Notes: generated by a model not told the origin, from the letters alone. A stretch of DNA of 15,426 nt from an uncultured Eubacteriales bacterium (GCA_900554705.1 USIH01000035.1:1-15426), one strand, 5' to 3'. Shown: positions 1 through 6,934, numbered from the stretch's first letter. Made by a program: numbers and translations.

Positions 1-2
1 TA

Positions 3-38
3 AGTGACATTGATTTTGACGGTTACGGACTTTTTTGA
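3..38 (+). CDS. Possible 3' end of a plus-strand gene entering from the left
   Basis: One plus-strand frame is open from the window edge through eleven codons (ending ...DFDGYGLF) to a TGA at 36-38. That stop lies 9 nt before a strong plus-oriented terminator, so a gene from the left would end here, convergent with the transporter. The other two plus frames stop at positions 1-3 and 5-7. Eleven codons give no homology signal; the call rests only on the adjacent terminator. Confidence 0.25.
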   Translation, partial: SDIDFDGYGLF

Positions 39-47
39 CAGTCTGAA

Positions 48-89
48 ACGGGCGACTCCCTTTCCAATCAAGGGAGTCGCCCGTTTTTT
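48..89 (+). terminator. Strong intrinsic terminator, 15-bp perfect stem
   Basis: Positions 48-62 pair perfectly with 70-84 around a 7-nt loop, followed by six T (84-89) on the plus strand. The U-tract favours termination of plus-strand transcription from outside the window. The hairpin also begins 4 nt beyond the stop codon of the minus-strand transporter, so it could work in both directions, although the minus side has only a short T run (TTTC). Confidence 0.85.
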
Positions 90-1137
90 ATATGTCGAGA
101 ATGCCGAGCAGGATAATCCCCGCCACGACGAAGGCGATCATGATATAGTGCTTCCACGACAGGCGTTCGCGCAGGAAAATGCCTGCCCAGACGGCGGAGA
201 GCACGCAGTAAGACGAAATGATCGGCGCGGCGAGCATCACGTGCGTGTCGTCGTTGATGGCGTTGATGTAGAAGAATTGACCGATCGTTTCGCAGACCGC
301 GCCGAGATACTTCGGCGTCTCCATGCGGAGGGTGAACTTCTCTTTTTTGCGCAGCAGGAAGATCAGGCAGAAGATACCGGCGGCAACGAAGGTCAGCTCA
401 TAGGCGACGTTGGCGGTGGCGGCCGCTGCCGTCTCCATGCGCTCAACAAAGGCCTGCGCCGCGTCGGAAAGGGTGCTCAGGTCATCGGGAATGCCGCCTG
501 CAAGCTCCGGAAGAAGCTCGGTCGGCATAAATTTCTGCACAAATTCGCTCCGGAAGCGGTCGAGCACCATCGAATCGGAGAACGTGCCGGCCGCGTCGAG
601 CAGGCAGTAGGCCACGGGCAGGCACAGCGCGAGCCAGCTCTTGGCGTACTTGCGGTTGGCGTGCTCCTGACGGCGGGCGCGCAGCGTGTCGTCCTCCTGC
701 GCCTCCACGATGCCAAGGCCGATCACGCCGCCGCAGATGAGCACGATCGCGCCGACCACCATCACGGGGCTTGCGCCCTCAAAGGCGGCAAGGCCGCCGG
801 TGACGATATACAGCAGCGCGACGACCGCGCCGGAGGAGTTGCAGATCGGCGAGGAGATGGACAGCTCGATATAGCGCAGGCCGACGTAGCCCAGTGCCAT
901 CGAGAGGATGTACAGCAGCGACACGGGCAGATAGGTCAGGAAGACGTGCCACGTGAGACTGATGTTGTCTTTGCACAGGAGCGTGTAGATCGCGTGCAGC
1001 CCCATGACCGCGCCCACGGCGACGACCATTTTCAGGTGCGCGGTCTTGTCGCGCTCTCCGCAGCAGCCAATTTTGGAAAACAGATCCGAGCCGCTCCAGA
1101 AGAGCAGCGCTGTCAGTGAAAACCAGAACCATTGCAT
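88..1137 (-). CDS. EamA/DMT-family membrane transporter
   Basis: A 349-residue integral membrane protein with about ten hydrophobic segments in two halves, as expected of drug/metabolite transporters with two EamA repeats. The first segment starts at once (MQWFWFSLTALLFW), followed by a conserved-looking SGSDLFSK motif. The halves are separated by a hydrophilic stretch (about residues 165-255) rich in charged residues and alanine. The start at 1137 is chosen because a strong GGAGGTGAT ribosome site sits 6 nt upstream, inside the preceding gene; an upstream in-frame start would add 29 hydrophilic residues with no such site. The preceding gene's stop (1140-1142) is 2 nt away, so translation is probably coupled. 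It is last in an operon with an AbrB-type regulator and a PLP enzyme. The substrate is unknown; export of an amino acid or sulfur compound is only a guess from the neighbour. Confidence 0.88.
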   Translation of the reverse strand: MQWFWFSLTALLFWSGSDLFSKIGCCGERDKTAHLKMVVAVGAVMGLHAIYTLLCKDNISLTWHVFLTYLPVSLLYILSMALGYVGLRYIELSISSPICNSSGAVVALLYIVTGGLAAFEGASPVMVVGAIVLICGGVIGLGIVEAQEDDTLRARRQEHANRKYAKSWLALCLPVAYCLLDAAGTFSDSMVLDRFRSEFVQKFMPTELLPELAGGIPDDLSTLSDAAQAFVERMETAAAATANVAYELTFVAAGIFCLIFLLRKKEKFTLRMETPKYLGAVCETIGQFFYINAINDDTHVMLAAPIISSYCVLSAVWAGIFLRERLSWKHYIMIAFVVAGIILLGILDI

Positions 1138-1139
1138 GG

Positions 1140-2426
1140 TCAGATCACCTCCGGAAGCGTCGCAAGACCGGCATTGACCATCTTCTGCACGGACAGGAGA
1201 ATGCCCAATTTTGCGTGGTACCACGTCAGGCCGCCTTGGAAATAGACGGCGTAGGGCGGGCGGATCGGCCCGTCGGCGGAAAGCTCGATGGAACTGCCCT
1301 GCACGAACGCGCCCGCGGCCATGATGACCTCGTCTTCATAGCCGGGCATTGCCCACGGGATGGGGTCGGCGTAGCTGTCCACCGGCGCGGCGGCCTGAAT
1401 GCCCTTGCAGAAGGCGATCATGCCCTCGCGGCTTCCCAGCTCCACTGCCTGAATGATGTCGTGGCGGCTCTCGCTGCCGTTCGGCACGACGCGGAAGCCC
1501 ATCTTTTCATAAAAGTTCGCCGCGAAGATCGCGCCCTTGAGCGCGCCGCAGACCACGGTGGGCGCAAGGAAGAAGCCCTGAAAGAGCGCAGGCATCAGGC
1601 CGAGATTCGCGCCGACCTCCTGCCCCAGACCGGGCGCGGAGAGACGGTAGGCGCAGCGGTCGACCAGCGCCTTCTTGCCGCAGATGTAGCCGCCGATCGG
1701 CGCAAGGCCGCCGCCGGGGTTTTTGATGAGGCTGCCGACGATGAGATCGGCGCCGACGTCGCTCGGCTCGATCGTTTCGACAAATTCGCCGTAGCAGTTG
1801 TCCACCATGCAGATCAGATCCGGCTTGAGCGACTTGAGAAATGCGATCAGCTCTCCGATCTGACCGACCGAGAAGGTCGGCCGCGTCGCGTAGCCCTTGC
1901 TGCGCTGGATGGTGGCGAGTTTTGTTTTTTCGTTCACCGCCGCGCGGATGGCGTCGTAGTCAAAGCCGCCCTCCGCCGTCAGATCCGCCTGCCGGTAGCT
2001 CACGCCGTATTCGCGCAGCGAGCAGGCGGAGGGACGCAGGCCGATCACCTCTTCGAGCGTGTCGTAGGGCTTGCCCACCGGAGAGAGCAGCTCGTCGCCG
2101 GGCAGGAGGTTGGCCGAGAGCGCTACCGCGAGCGCGTGCGTGCCGCAGGTGATCTGCGGGCGGACGAGCGCGGCCTCCGTGTGGAAGGTGTCGGCATAGA
2201 CGCGTTCGAGCGTGTCGCGCCCCACGTCGTCATAGCCGTAGCCCGTGGTGGCGGCGAAGCAGGCCGCGCTGACGCGGTTTTTTTGCATGGCGGCGATCAC
2301 CTTCGCCTGATTGTATTCCGCGACGGCATCCGCCGCCGCAAAACGCTCCTTCAAACCGGTCAGGATCTTCTCGCCGCAGTCATAGACGTCTGCGTGCACA
2401 CCGAGACCGGCATATAGCTCTTTCAT
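1140..2426 (-). CDS. ynbB: PLP-dependent enzyme, YnbB / methionine gamma-lyase family (aluminium resistance protein)
   Basis: A 428-residue cytosolic fold-type I PLP protein. The cofactor lysine is probably Lys235 in SLIKNPGGG, a signature of the YnbB/'aluminium resistance'/'Met_gamma_lyase' family. Other family-typical segments are QITCGTHALAVAL (about residues 91-103), LLSPVGKPYDTLEEVIG (about 112-128), VDNCYGEF and ALKGAIF. The length is normal for the family. Its physiological reaction is poorly established; C-S lyase activity is inferred from similarity to Cys/Met-metabolism PLP enzymes. The start at 2426 overlaps the upstream regulator's stop by 4 nt (ATGA on the minus strand) and has a GGAGG site about 7 nt before it. 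In Bacillus, ynbB lies near glnR; here it sits between an AbrB-type regulator and a transporter. Confidence 0.92.
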   Translation of the reverse strand: MKELYAGLGVHADVYDCGEKILTGLKERFAAADAVAEYNQAKVIAAMQKNRVSAACFAATTGYGYDDVGRDTLERVYADTFHTEAALVRPQITCGTHALAVALSANLLPGDELLSPVGKPYDTLEEVIGLRPSACSLREYGVSYRQADLTAEGGFDYDAIRAAVNEKTKLATIQRSKGYATRPTFSVGQIGELIAFLKSLKPDLICMVDNCYGEFVETIEPSDVGADLIVGSLIKNPGGGLAPIGGYICGKKALVDRCAYRLSAPGLGQEVGANLGLMPALFQGFFLAPTVVCGALKGAIFAANFYEKMGFRVVPNGSESRHDIIQAVELGSREGMIAFCKGIQAAAPVDSYADPIPWAMPGYEDEVIMAAGAFVQGSSIELSADGPIRPPYAVYFQGGLTWYHAKLGILLSVQKMVNAGLATLPEVI

Positions 2427-2671
2427 TTCTCTTCCTCCATGTTACTGAAAATGCGCTGCGCAACGTCGCGCAGCACGTCGGGGCGGGTGACGATGATACC
2501 GTTTTCCTCGTCGCCCAAGATCAGAAGCGTGTCGCCGGACTGAATGTGAAAGACCTCGCGCGCTTCCTTTGGGATGACGATCTGTCCACGGTCGCCGACC
2601 TTCGCCGTTCCGAAGACGTGCTTGCCGCGCGGCATTCCCAACAGATGCTTACCGCCTGCCATGAAATTCAT
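2423..2671 (-). CDS. AbrB/MazE/SpoVT-family DNA-binding regulator
   Basis: An 82-residue protein with one swapped-hairpin AbrB domain at about residues 23-65, containing the typical DRGQIVIPKEAREVF segment and then GDTLLILGDE. A glycine- and basic-rich N-terminal tail (GGKHLLGMPRGKHVFG) precedes it. Such proteins bind DNA as dimers or tetramers and act as transition-state or sporulation regulators, or as antitoxins. No toxin gene is adjacent, so an antitoxin role is unlikely. The first ATG (2671) is preferred over the in-frame ATG three codons later because AGGAAAGG is correctly spaced only for the first. It is the first gene of the operon with the PLP enzyme and transporter, and may regulate it. 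Confidence 0.9.
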   Translation of the reverse strand: MNFMAGGKHLLGMPRGKHVFGTAKVGDRGQIVIPKEAREVFHIQSGDTLLILGDEENGIIVTRPDVLRDVAQRIFSNMEEEK

Positions 2672-2695
2672 ACCTTTCCTATTTGTGTGAATATG

Positions 2696-2724
2696 ATCCT
2701 ATCATGCGTCCCTGCAAAAGTCAA
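2696..2724 (-). promoter_or_regulatory. Sigma-A-type promoter for the AbrB-ynbB-transporter operon
   Basis: On the minus strand a TTGACT -35 box (2719-2724) and a TAGGAT -10 box (2696-2701) are separated by exactly 17 bp. It lies between the stop of ybaK (2736) and the AbrB-type start (2671), giving a leader of roughly 20 nt. No terminator hairpin is visible between ybaK and this promoter, so read-through from the upstream operon is possible. Confidence 0.7.
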
Positions 2725-2735
2725 GGAAAAATGTG

Positions 2736-3203
2736 TCAGTCCACCGCCACATCGGCGTATTGCAGGGGGATGAGCGCCGCAAGCGACTGCGGCGCGGTCT
2801 CAATTTGCAGACCGATGCGCCCCGCGCTGAAAAAGATCGTTTCAAGCGCCTGCGCCTGCTGCTGCACCACGGTAGGCAGCTGCTTTTTCATGCCAAGCGG
2901 GCTGCACCCGCCGTGCACATAGCCCGTCAGGGGCAGAAGCTCCTTCTGCGGCAGCATGGCGACGGATTTTTCGCCGACGACGGCGGCTGCCTTTTTCAGG
3001 TCCAGCTCCGCCTCCGCCGGTAGGAGGAAAACGTAATGCCCGCCGCTCTTTCCGACGGTGACAAGGGTCTTATAAATGCGCTCGGGCGGCTGCGAGAGCA
3101 GCGCCGCGACCTCGGCGGCGCTGTGCGCACCGCCTTGCACCGTGTGAACGCGGTAGGTCAGCTTTTTTCGGTCCAAAAACCGCATAGCGTTTGTCTTATC
3201 CAT
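2736..3203 (-). CDS. ybaK: YbaK/EbsC-type Cys-tRNA(Pro) deacylase
   Basis: A 155-residue single-domain cytosolic protein. YbaK proteins hydrolyse Cys-tRNA(Pro) formed when prolyl-tRNA synthetase mischarges cysteine. Family marks: Lys45 in IYKTLVTVG, matching the essential lysine (Lys46 in characterised YbaK), the HSAAEVA helix (residues 27-33), FLLPAEAELDL, and the glycine-rich VHGGCSPLGMKK loop. The start at 3203 is chosen because an AAGGAG site lies 7 nt upstream; the frame stays open further upstream, but that part is arginine-rich and overlaps patB out of frame. It begins 11 nt after the patB stop, so it is probably co-transcribed. Pairing with a cysteine/cystathionine lyase is suggestive, since both deal with cysteine. 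Confidence 0.92.
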   Translation of the reverse strand: MDKTNAMRFLDRKKLTYRVHTVQGGAHSAAEVAALLSQPPERIYKTLVTVGKSGGHYVFLLPAEAELDLKKAAAVVGEKSVAMLPQKELLPLTGYVHGGCSPLGMKKQLPTVVQQQAQALETIFFSAGRIGLQIETAPQSLAALIPLQYADVAVD

Positions 3204-3214
3204 GGAAAAGCTCC

Positions 3215-4375
3215 TTATTCTCGCGCGGTGTAAGCTGCCATGCCGACCTTCAGGCGGGCAAGCCCGTCCTCTACGAGCGTGCGCGGGCAGGCGAGGTTCA
3301 TGCGCAAAAACGCTTCGCTGCCGCCGCCGTAGGGTGCGCCCGCGGAGAGAAACAGCCCCGTTTTCTCCCGCAGGAAGGTGGCCGGCGCCGGTCCGTCTGT
3401 TTTGCCGCAGGCGAGCCAAAGCAGATAGGTCGCCTCGGCGGGGATCACGGTGAGCGACGGGATCTGCTCCCGAATGAAGCGCGCGGCAAGCTGGCGGTTC
3501 TGCTCAACGTAGGCTCTGAGCGCGTCGAGCCATGCCGCGCCCTTGGTAAAGGCGGCGACGGCGGCGTCGACGGCAAAGGCGTTCGGTTCGGCTACCTCGT
3601 CCGTGTTCAGCGCGCGCCAGACCTTGTGCCGCAGCACGGGGTCGGCAACGGCGACGGCGGCGGTTTGCAGACCGGCCAGATTGAACGCCTTTGTGGGCGC
3701 GAGGCAGGTGATGCAGCGCTCCCGACACTCCGCCGAGACCGAGGCGAAGGGCACATAGACGCGATCCGGCGCGGTCAGGTCGCAGTGGATCTCGTCGGAA
3801 ACGACCAGCACATGGTACTTTTGGCACAGCGCGCCGATCCGCGCAAGGGTGTCCCGATCCCAGATCTTCCCGATGGGGTTGTGCGGGTTGCACAGCAGGA
3901 GCAGGCTCGCCTGCGGGTCGGCCAGCTTCCGCTCCAGATCGGCAAAGTCAATGGAATAGGTCTGCCCGTCAAACTTCAGACGGCTCTCCGAGACCTGTCT
4001 GCCGTTGTTTTCCACGCAGTTGAAGAAAATATTGTAAACGGGCGTCATGAGGACGACCTTTTCGGCGGGGGTGGTGAGCTTGCGCACGATGCTGGAGATG
4101 GCGGGCACCACGCCGGTGCAGAAGATCAGCCAGTCCTTTTCCATCCGGAAGTTATGGCGGCGCTCCCACCAGCTCTGGTAGGCGTCGTACCATGCTTCAC
4201 CGATGATCGAGTAGCCAAAGACGCCGTGCGCCGCGCGCGCGTCGATGGCCGCCTGAATTTCGGGGGCGACCCGAAAGTCCATGTCGGCGACCCACATGGG
4301 CAGCTCATTTTCTCCGACGTCCCACTTCAGGGCGCCCTTGTGCCGCCGGTCGACCAGCGTGTCAAAATCATACAT
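3215..4375 (-). CDS. patB: PatB/MalY-family aminotransferase, likely cystathionine beta-lyase
   Basis: A 386-residue fold-type I PLP enzyme of the MalY/PatB group, which cleaves cystathionine (and cysteine) to a thiol, pyruvate and ammonia. The N-terminal KWDVGENELPMWVADMDF is characteristic. Lys229 in APTKAFNLAGLQ is the PLP lysine. CNPHNPIGKIW and VVSDEIHCDL carry the Asn and Asp that hold the cofactor, and the C-terminus has FLRMNLACPR with the carboxylate-binding Arg. Length is normal. The start at 4375 has a GGAGGAGGG site about 8 nt upstream and overlaps the DUF3737 stop by 8 nt, indicating an operon. Some family members act mainly as C-S lyases or, in MalY, as a regulator of maltose genes, so the substrate is inferred. 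malQ is elsewhere in the window, but nothing links the two. Confidence 0.9.
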   Translation of the reverse strand: MYDFDTLVDRRHKGALKWDVGENELPMWVADMDFRVAPEIQAAIDARAAHGVFGYSIIGEAWYDAYQSWWERRHNFRMEKDWLIFCTGVVPAISSIVRKLTTPAEKVVLMTPVYNIFFNCVENNGRQVSESRLKFDGQTYSIDFADLERKLADPQASLLLLCNPHNPIGKIWDRDTLARIGALCQKYHVLVVSDEIHCDLTAPDRVYVPFASVSAECRERCITCLAPTKAFNLAGLQTAAVAVADPVLRHKVWRALNTDEVAEPNAFAVDAAVAAFTKGAAWLDALRAYVEQNRQLAARFIREQIPSLTVIPAEATYLLWLACGKTDGPAPATFLREKTGLFLSAGAPYGGGSEAFLRMNLACPRTLVEDGLARLKVGMAAYTARE

Positions 4376-5222
4376 GAGCTGCGCCCTCCTCCTGTCCGAT
4401 CCGGAAGCGAATCTTCTCCGGATCGGCCTTGTCCAAGATCAGCTCGCCGATCTCATCGGCGCGGATGACGCCGCCGGTGGGGTTGAGAACGCTGTCGATC
4501 TTCCCGCGGACGGTCGCGTCCACGGTGGAGTATTCAAAGGCGAGCGTGGTGTTTAGCAGTCGGCAGTCCTTCAGGACAAGATTGTCGATGTAGCAAAGCC
4601 CCTGCAAGCTCTCGATCGTGCAGCGGATCAACGTCAGATTCTTCGCGTTCCAGCCCAGATATTCGCCGGAAAGGAAGGAGTCGTACACCGTCACGTTTTC
4701 ACTGTTCCAAAAGGCGTCCTTGGAGAGCAGACGAGAGCCGCGGATGACGACGTCCTTTGCGCCGTCGAAGGAGTAGTTGCCATAGAGCGTCAGGCCGTCG
4801 ATCTCCATGTTCCGGCTGTTCATCGCAAAATAGTCGCCCTTGGCCACGACGTCCTGTAGGCGCACGCCGTCGCAGCTCCAGAGCGTCTCGGCCGCGTTCG
4901 GAAGGGAGACGCTGCGCAGCGTGACGTCGCGGCAGCGGCGGAAATTCTTCGGCGCTTCGATGGCGCTGTCTTCTACGGTGATCCGGTCGGTGTACCATAC
5001 GCCCGCGCGCGCCGTTTCAAACCATGTGCAGCCGTGCACACGGATGTCATTGGCGTACCAGAGGGGGTATTTCCATTTGAACATACTGCCCGTCAGTTCG
5101 ATGTTTCGGCTTTCCTTGAGCGGCGATTCCCCCTCGCCGAAGATCGTGTCGGTGATGTGCAGGTCGCTTGCCTGAAACAGAGGGCGCTCACCGGTAAAAA
5201 ATGCTTGATGGATCTCTTTCAT
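4368..5222 (-). CDS. DUF3737 family protein, right-handed beta-helix
   Basis: A 284-residue protein made of short repeated strands with turns (pattern such as NIELTGSMF, DITVEDSAIEA, NLTLIRCTIES), typical of the DUF3737 family and predicted to fold as a right-handed beta-helix. Strong family phrases are GESPLKESRNIEL, FKWKYPLWYA, EAPKNFRRCRDV, NAAETLWSC, KGDYFAMNS, GNYSFDGAKD, LLSKDAFWN and FEYSTVDATVRGKIDS. There is no signal peptide, so it is probably cytosolic. Function is unknown; beta-helices of this kind resemble carbohydrate-active folds, but no catalytic residues can be assigned. The start at 5222 is chosen for the AAAGGAG site 7 nt upstream. It leads the patB-ybaK operon and has its own promoter. 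Why it sits with a C-S lyase is unclear. Confidence 0.88.
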   Translation of the reverse strand: MKEIHQAFFTGERPLFQASDLHITDTIFGEGESPLKESRNIELTGSMFKWKYPLWYANDIRVHGCTWFETARAGVWYTDRITVEDSAIEAPKNFRRCRDVTLRSVSLPNAAETLWSCDGVRLQDVVAKGDYFAMNSRNMEIDGLTLYGNYSFDGAKDVVIRGSRLLSKDAFWNSENVTVYDSFLSGEYLGWNAKNLTLIRCTIESLQGLCYIDNLVLKDCRLLNTTLAFEYSTVDATVRGKIDSVLNPTGGVIRADEIGELILDKADPEKIRFRIGQEEGAAHV

Positions 5223-5253
5223 TGCGTTGCTCCTTTGCCATGGTTCTCCTGTC

Positions 5254-5282
5254 ATTATAACGGGTCGGCGCAAAAATAGCAA
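5254..5282 (-). promoter_or_regulatory. Sigma-A-type promoter for the DUF3737-patB-ybaK operon
   Basis: On the minus strand a perfect TATAAT -10 (5254-5259) and a TTGCTA -35 (5277-5282) are 17 bp apart. The leader to the DUF3737 start at 5222 would be about 25 nt. A 10-bp GC palindrome (5289-5298) lies just upstream of the -35. Confidence 0.75.
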
Positions 5283-5373
5283 TAGGGCGCGGCGCCGCCG
5301 CGAATGAAGACTGAAGCGGCGCACGTTCCGCGCGCCATAAAGCGCCTGCGGACTTTAGTATGGGATGCAGCAG

Positions 5374-5400
5374 AAAAGCTCCCTCTGACGAAGGAGCTTT
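5374..5400 (-). terminator. Probable terminator of the dacA-like gene
   Basis: Positions 5375-5382 and 5393-5400 form an 8-bp stem with a 10-nt loop. On the minus strand it ends in four T, the last at 5374, about 20 nt downstream of the carboxypeptidase stop. The U-tract is short, so termination may be incomplete. The rest of the intergenic gap 5223-5419 holds the DUF3737 promoter and GC-rich sequence without a gene. Confidence 0.55.
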
Positions 5401-5419
5401 GGCCTTATTTGTGAGAGTG

Positions 5420-6568
5420 TCAGCTTCCGGCGCACAGGCCGCGCAGCAGGCGCAGCCAGAGCTGCGACCAGCTCAGGCGCGGGACATCCTGCGCCGCAAG
5501 GATCGGGATCTGTGCCAGCACGCGGCTGTCCGTCTCGATCGTCAGCATTCCCAGCTCCTGTCCCGCGCGCACGGGCGCTTCGACCTCCTGCACGAGCGTT
5601 ACCGTCTTTTTCACCTGCGCGCGCTCCTCCTTTTCGATCAGGATCGGCGCGGCGCTTTGCAGCACGGGCGTCAGCTCGTCGTGCGTGCCGAGCTTCACCT
5701 GCACGGAGGCGAGCGGTTCGTTCGGCTCGGCCGAGACAAGGGCATAGTGCGCAAAGCCATAGTCCAGCAGCGCTTTGGCGGACTGGAAGCGCTCGGTGGA
5801 GGAGGAGCAGTGCAGCACCACGGCGATCAGCTCGATCCCGTCACGCTCGGCGCTTGCCGCAAGGCAGTGGCCGGCGGTGGAGGTATAGCCGGTTTTCAGC
5901 CCCGTTGTGCCCTCGTAAAACCGCACGAGCTTGTTGGTGTTGGAAAGGCCGAACTTGCCGCCGCGCACCGTGTCCATCCAGATGGTCGTGTATTTTCGGA
6001 TCTCCTTGTGCTGCAACAGCGCGCGGGACATCAGCGCGATGTCCCGCGCCGTGGTCAGATGCTCCGAGGCGTTTTCTCCGTCATCCAGACCGGTGCAGTT
6101 GACAAAGTGCGTGTCGGTCATGCCAAGCTCCTGTGCGCGCGCGTTCATCTTGTCGACGAAGGCCGACTCGCTCCCCGCAACGTGCTCGGCAAGCGCCGTG
6201 GCGCAGTCGTTTGCGGAGCTGACGACCACGGATTTGAGCATTTCGTCCATGCTCATCCGCTCGCCGACCTCCAGATAGACCTGACTGCCGCCCTTTGCCG
6301 CCGCAGCTTCGGAGGTGACGACCACGTCGTCCCAGCCGATCTGCCCCCGATCGAGCGCCTCCATGACCAAAAGCAGCGTCATGACCTTGGTCACGGACGC
6401 CGGCGGCAGGAGCTGCCGCGCGTTTTTTTCATACAGTATCGTTCCCGTCGCGGCGTCCATCAGGATCGCCGAGGGCGCGGCGATCTCTGGCGCGGCGGCA
6501 AAGACCTTCGGCAGGCAGCACAGCAGCAGCGCGCCCGCCAGCGCGATGGATAGTAGACGTTTTTTCAT
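5420..6568 (-). CDS. dacF: D-alanyl-D-alanine carboxypeptidase, PBP5/DacF type
   Basis: A 382-residue serine-type carboxypeptidase (peptidase S11) that trims the terminal D-Ala from peptidoglycan stem peptides outside the membrane. The sequence shows an N-terminal signal peptide (MKKRLLSIALAGALLLCCLP, probable cleavage near VFAAA), the SxxK motif Ser58-Val-Thr-Lys61, SxN as Ser118-Ala-Asn120 and KTG at 225-227. A beta-rich PBP5 C-terminal domain follows. It ends in an amphipathic tail (LSWSQLWLRLLRGLC) of the kind that anchors these enzymes to the membrane. The start at 6568 follows a GGAGGGG site; an ATG seven codons earlier lacks one. The ribosome site lies inside the terminator-like hairpin behind the HPr-like gene, an unusual arrangement. 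dacF and dacA cannot be told apart from sequence alone; dacF is the usual sporulation-type name. Confidence 0.93.
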   Translation of the reverse strand: MKKRLLSIALAGALLLCCLPKVFAAAPEIAAPSAILMDAATGTILYEKNARQLLPPASVTKVMTLLLVMEALDRGQIGWDDVVVTSEAAAAKGGSQVYLEVGERMSMDEMLKSVVVSSANDCATALAEHVAGSESAFVDKMNARAQELGMTDTHFVNCTGLDDGENASEHLTTARDIALMSRALLQHKEIRKYTTIWMDTVRGGKFGLSNTNKLVRFYEGTTGLKTGYTSTAGHCLAASAERDGIELIAVVLHCSSSTERFQSAKALLDYGFAHYALVSAEPNEPLASVQVKLGTHDELTPVLQSAAPILIEKEERAQVKKTVTLVQEVEAPVRAGQELGMLTIETDSRVLAQIPILAAQDVPRLSWSQLWLRLLRGLCAGS

Positions 6569-6617
6569 AAAAAATCCCCTCCGCTTCATTACGGTACAAG
6601 CGTATGAAGCGAAGGGG
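6569..6617 (-). terminator. Terminator-like hairpin overlapping the dacF ribosome-binding site
   Basis: On the minus strand 6604-6617 pairs with 6576-6589 (13 of 14 pairs, one A-C mismatch) around a 14-nt loop, followed by A and then six U (6574-6569) that run straight into the dacF ATG (6566-6568). It is placed as an intrinsic terminator for the HPr-like gene (stop at 6632). The distal arm carries the GGAGGGG ribosome site of dacF, so the folded form would also hide that site. Confidence 0.7.
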
Positions 6618-6631
6618 GCAGGTATGCGGGT

Positions 6632-6850
6632 TCATCGGATAAATTTCTCTGCGGCGGCGGCGAAATCCGCTTCCCGACCGTCGTCTACACGGACGGTGAG
6701 GGGCTTTGTGAAGTCGAGCGTGAACAGCTCCATAAAGCTCTTGGCGTTGACGCAATGGCTTTCGTCGCACACCTCGATGCCATAGGGCTGGAGGGACGCC
6801 AGACTGACAAATTCACGGATGTCGCCCACTGAGGCAAAATGCACGGTCAT
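6632..6850 (-). CDS. HPr-like protein lacking the phosphorylatable histidine
   Basis: A 72-residue protein whose second half matches the HPr fold: VNAKSFMELFTLDF (about residues 34-47), then a KPLTVRV strand, DDG turn and a C-terminal helix. Ser38 in NAKS aligns with the regulatory serine (Ser46) of Firmicute HPr. The N-terminal segment where HPr carries the HxRP active-site histidine reads ASVGDIREFV, with no histidine, so it cannot act as a normal PTS phosphocarrier. Short HPr-like proteins without this histidine are common in Clostridia and recall Crh, a catabolite-repression cofactor phosphorylated only on serine; a Crh-like role here is inference. The start at 6850 has an AAGGAG site 7 nt upstream. 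It is the first gene transcribed leftward from a divergent promoter region shared with mtaB. Confidence 0.75.
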   Translation of the reverse strand: MTVHFASVGDIREFVSLASLQPYGIEVCDESHCVNAKSFMELFTLDFTKPLTVRVDDGREADFAAAAEKFIR

Positions 6851-6934
6851 AGTTTTGCTCCTTGAAGAAAAGATACTGTACTTTTGAAAGAAAACCTGCT
6901 AAAATAAGAGCACGCCGATTTGCGCACGATTTGT

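Noticed and set aside
4..1119. Long plus-strand open frame (371 codons) opposite the EamA transporter
   Set aside because: It has no ribosome site, is rich in His/Arg/Asp/Gln without any domain, and is the antisense of a clear membrane protein. Long antisense frames are expected in GC-rich coding DNA.
1116..2417. Plus-strand open frame of 433 codons opposite the YnbB-family gene
   Set aside because: Antisense shadow: no recognisable motif, low-complexity Arg/Ala/Asp composition, and the opposite strand has the catalytic motifs.
2423..2671. AbrB/MazE-type protein as the antitoxin of a toxin-antitoxin pair
   Set aside because: The overlapping neighbour is a 428-residue PLP enzyme, not a small toxin such as MazF or PIN.
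3191..4468. Plus-strand open frame of 425 codons opposite patB
   Set aside because: Antisense shadow of the aminotransferase; no ribosome site at its start and no family resemblance.
5223..5419. T-box or S-box riboswitch upstream of the DUF3737-patB-ybaK operon
   Set aside because: The promoter leaves a leader of only about 25 nt, too short for a riboswitch, and no such motif was seen further upstream.
5360..6553. Plus-strand open frame of 397 codons opposite the carboxypeptidase
   Set aside because: Antisense of a gene with intact SxxK, SxN and KTG motifs; its own sequence shows no domain.
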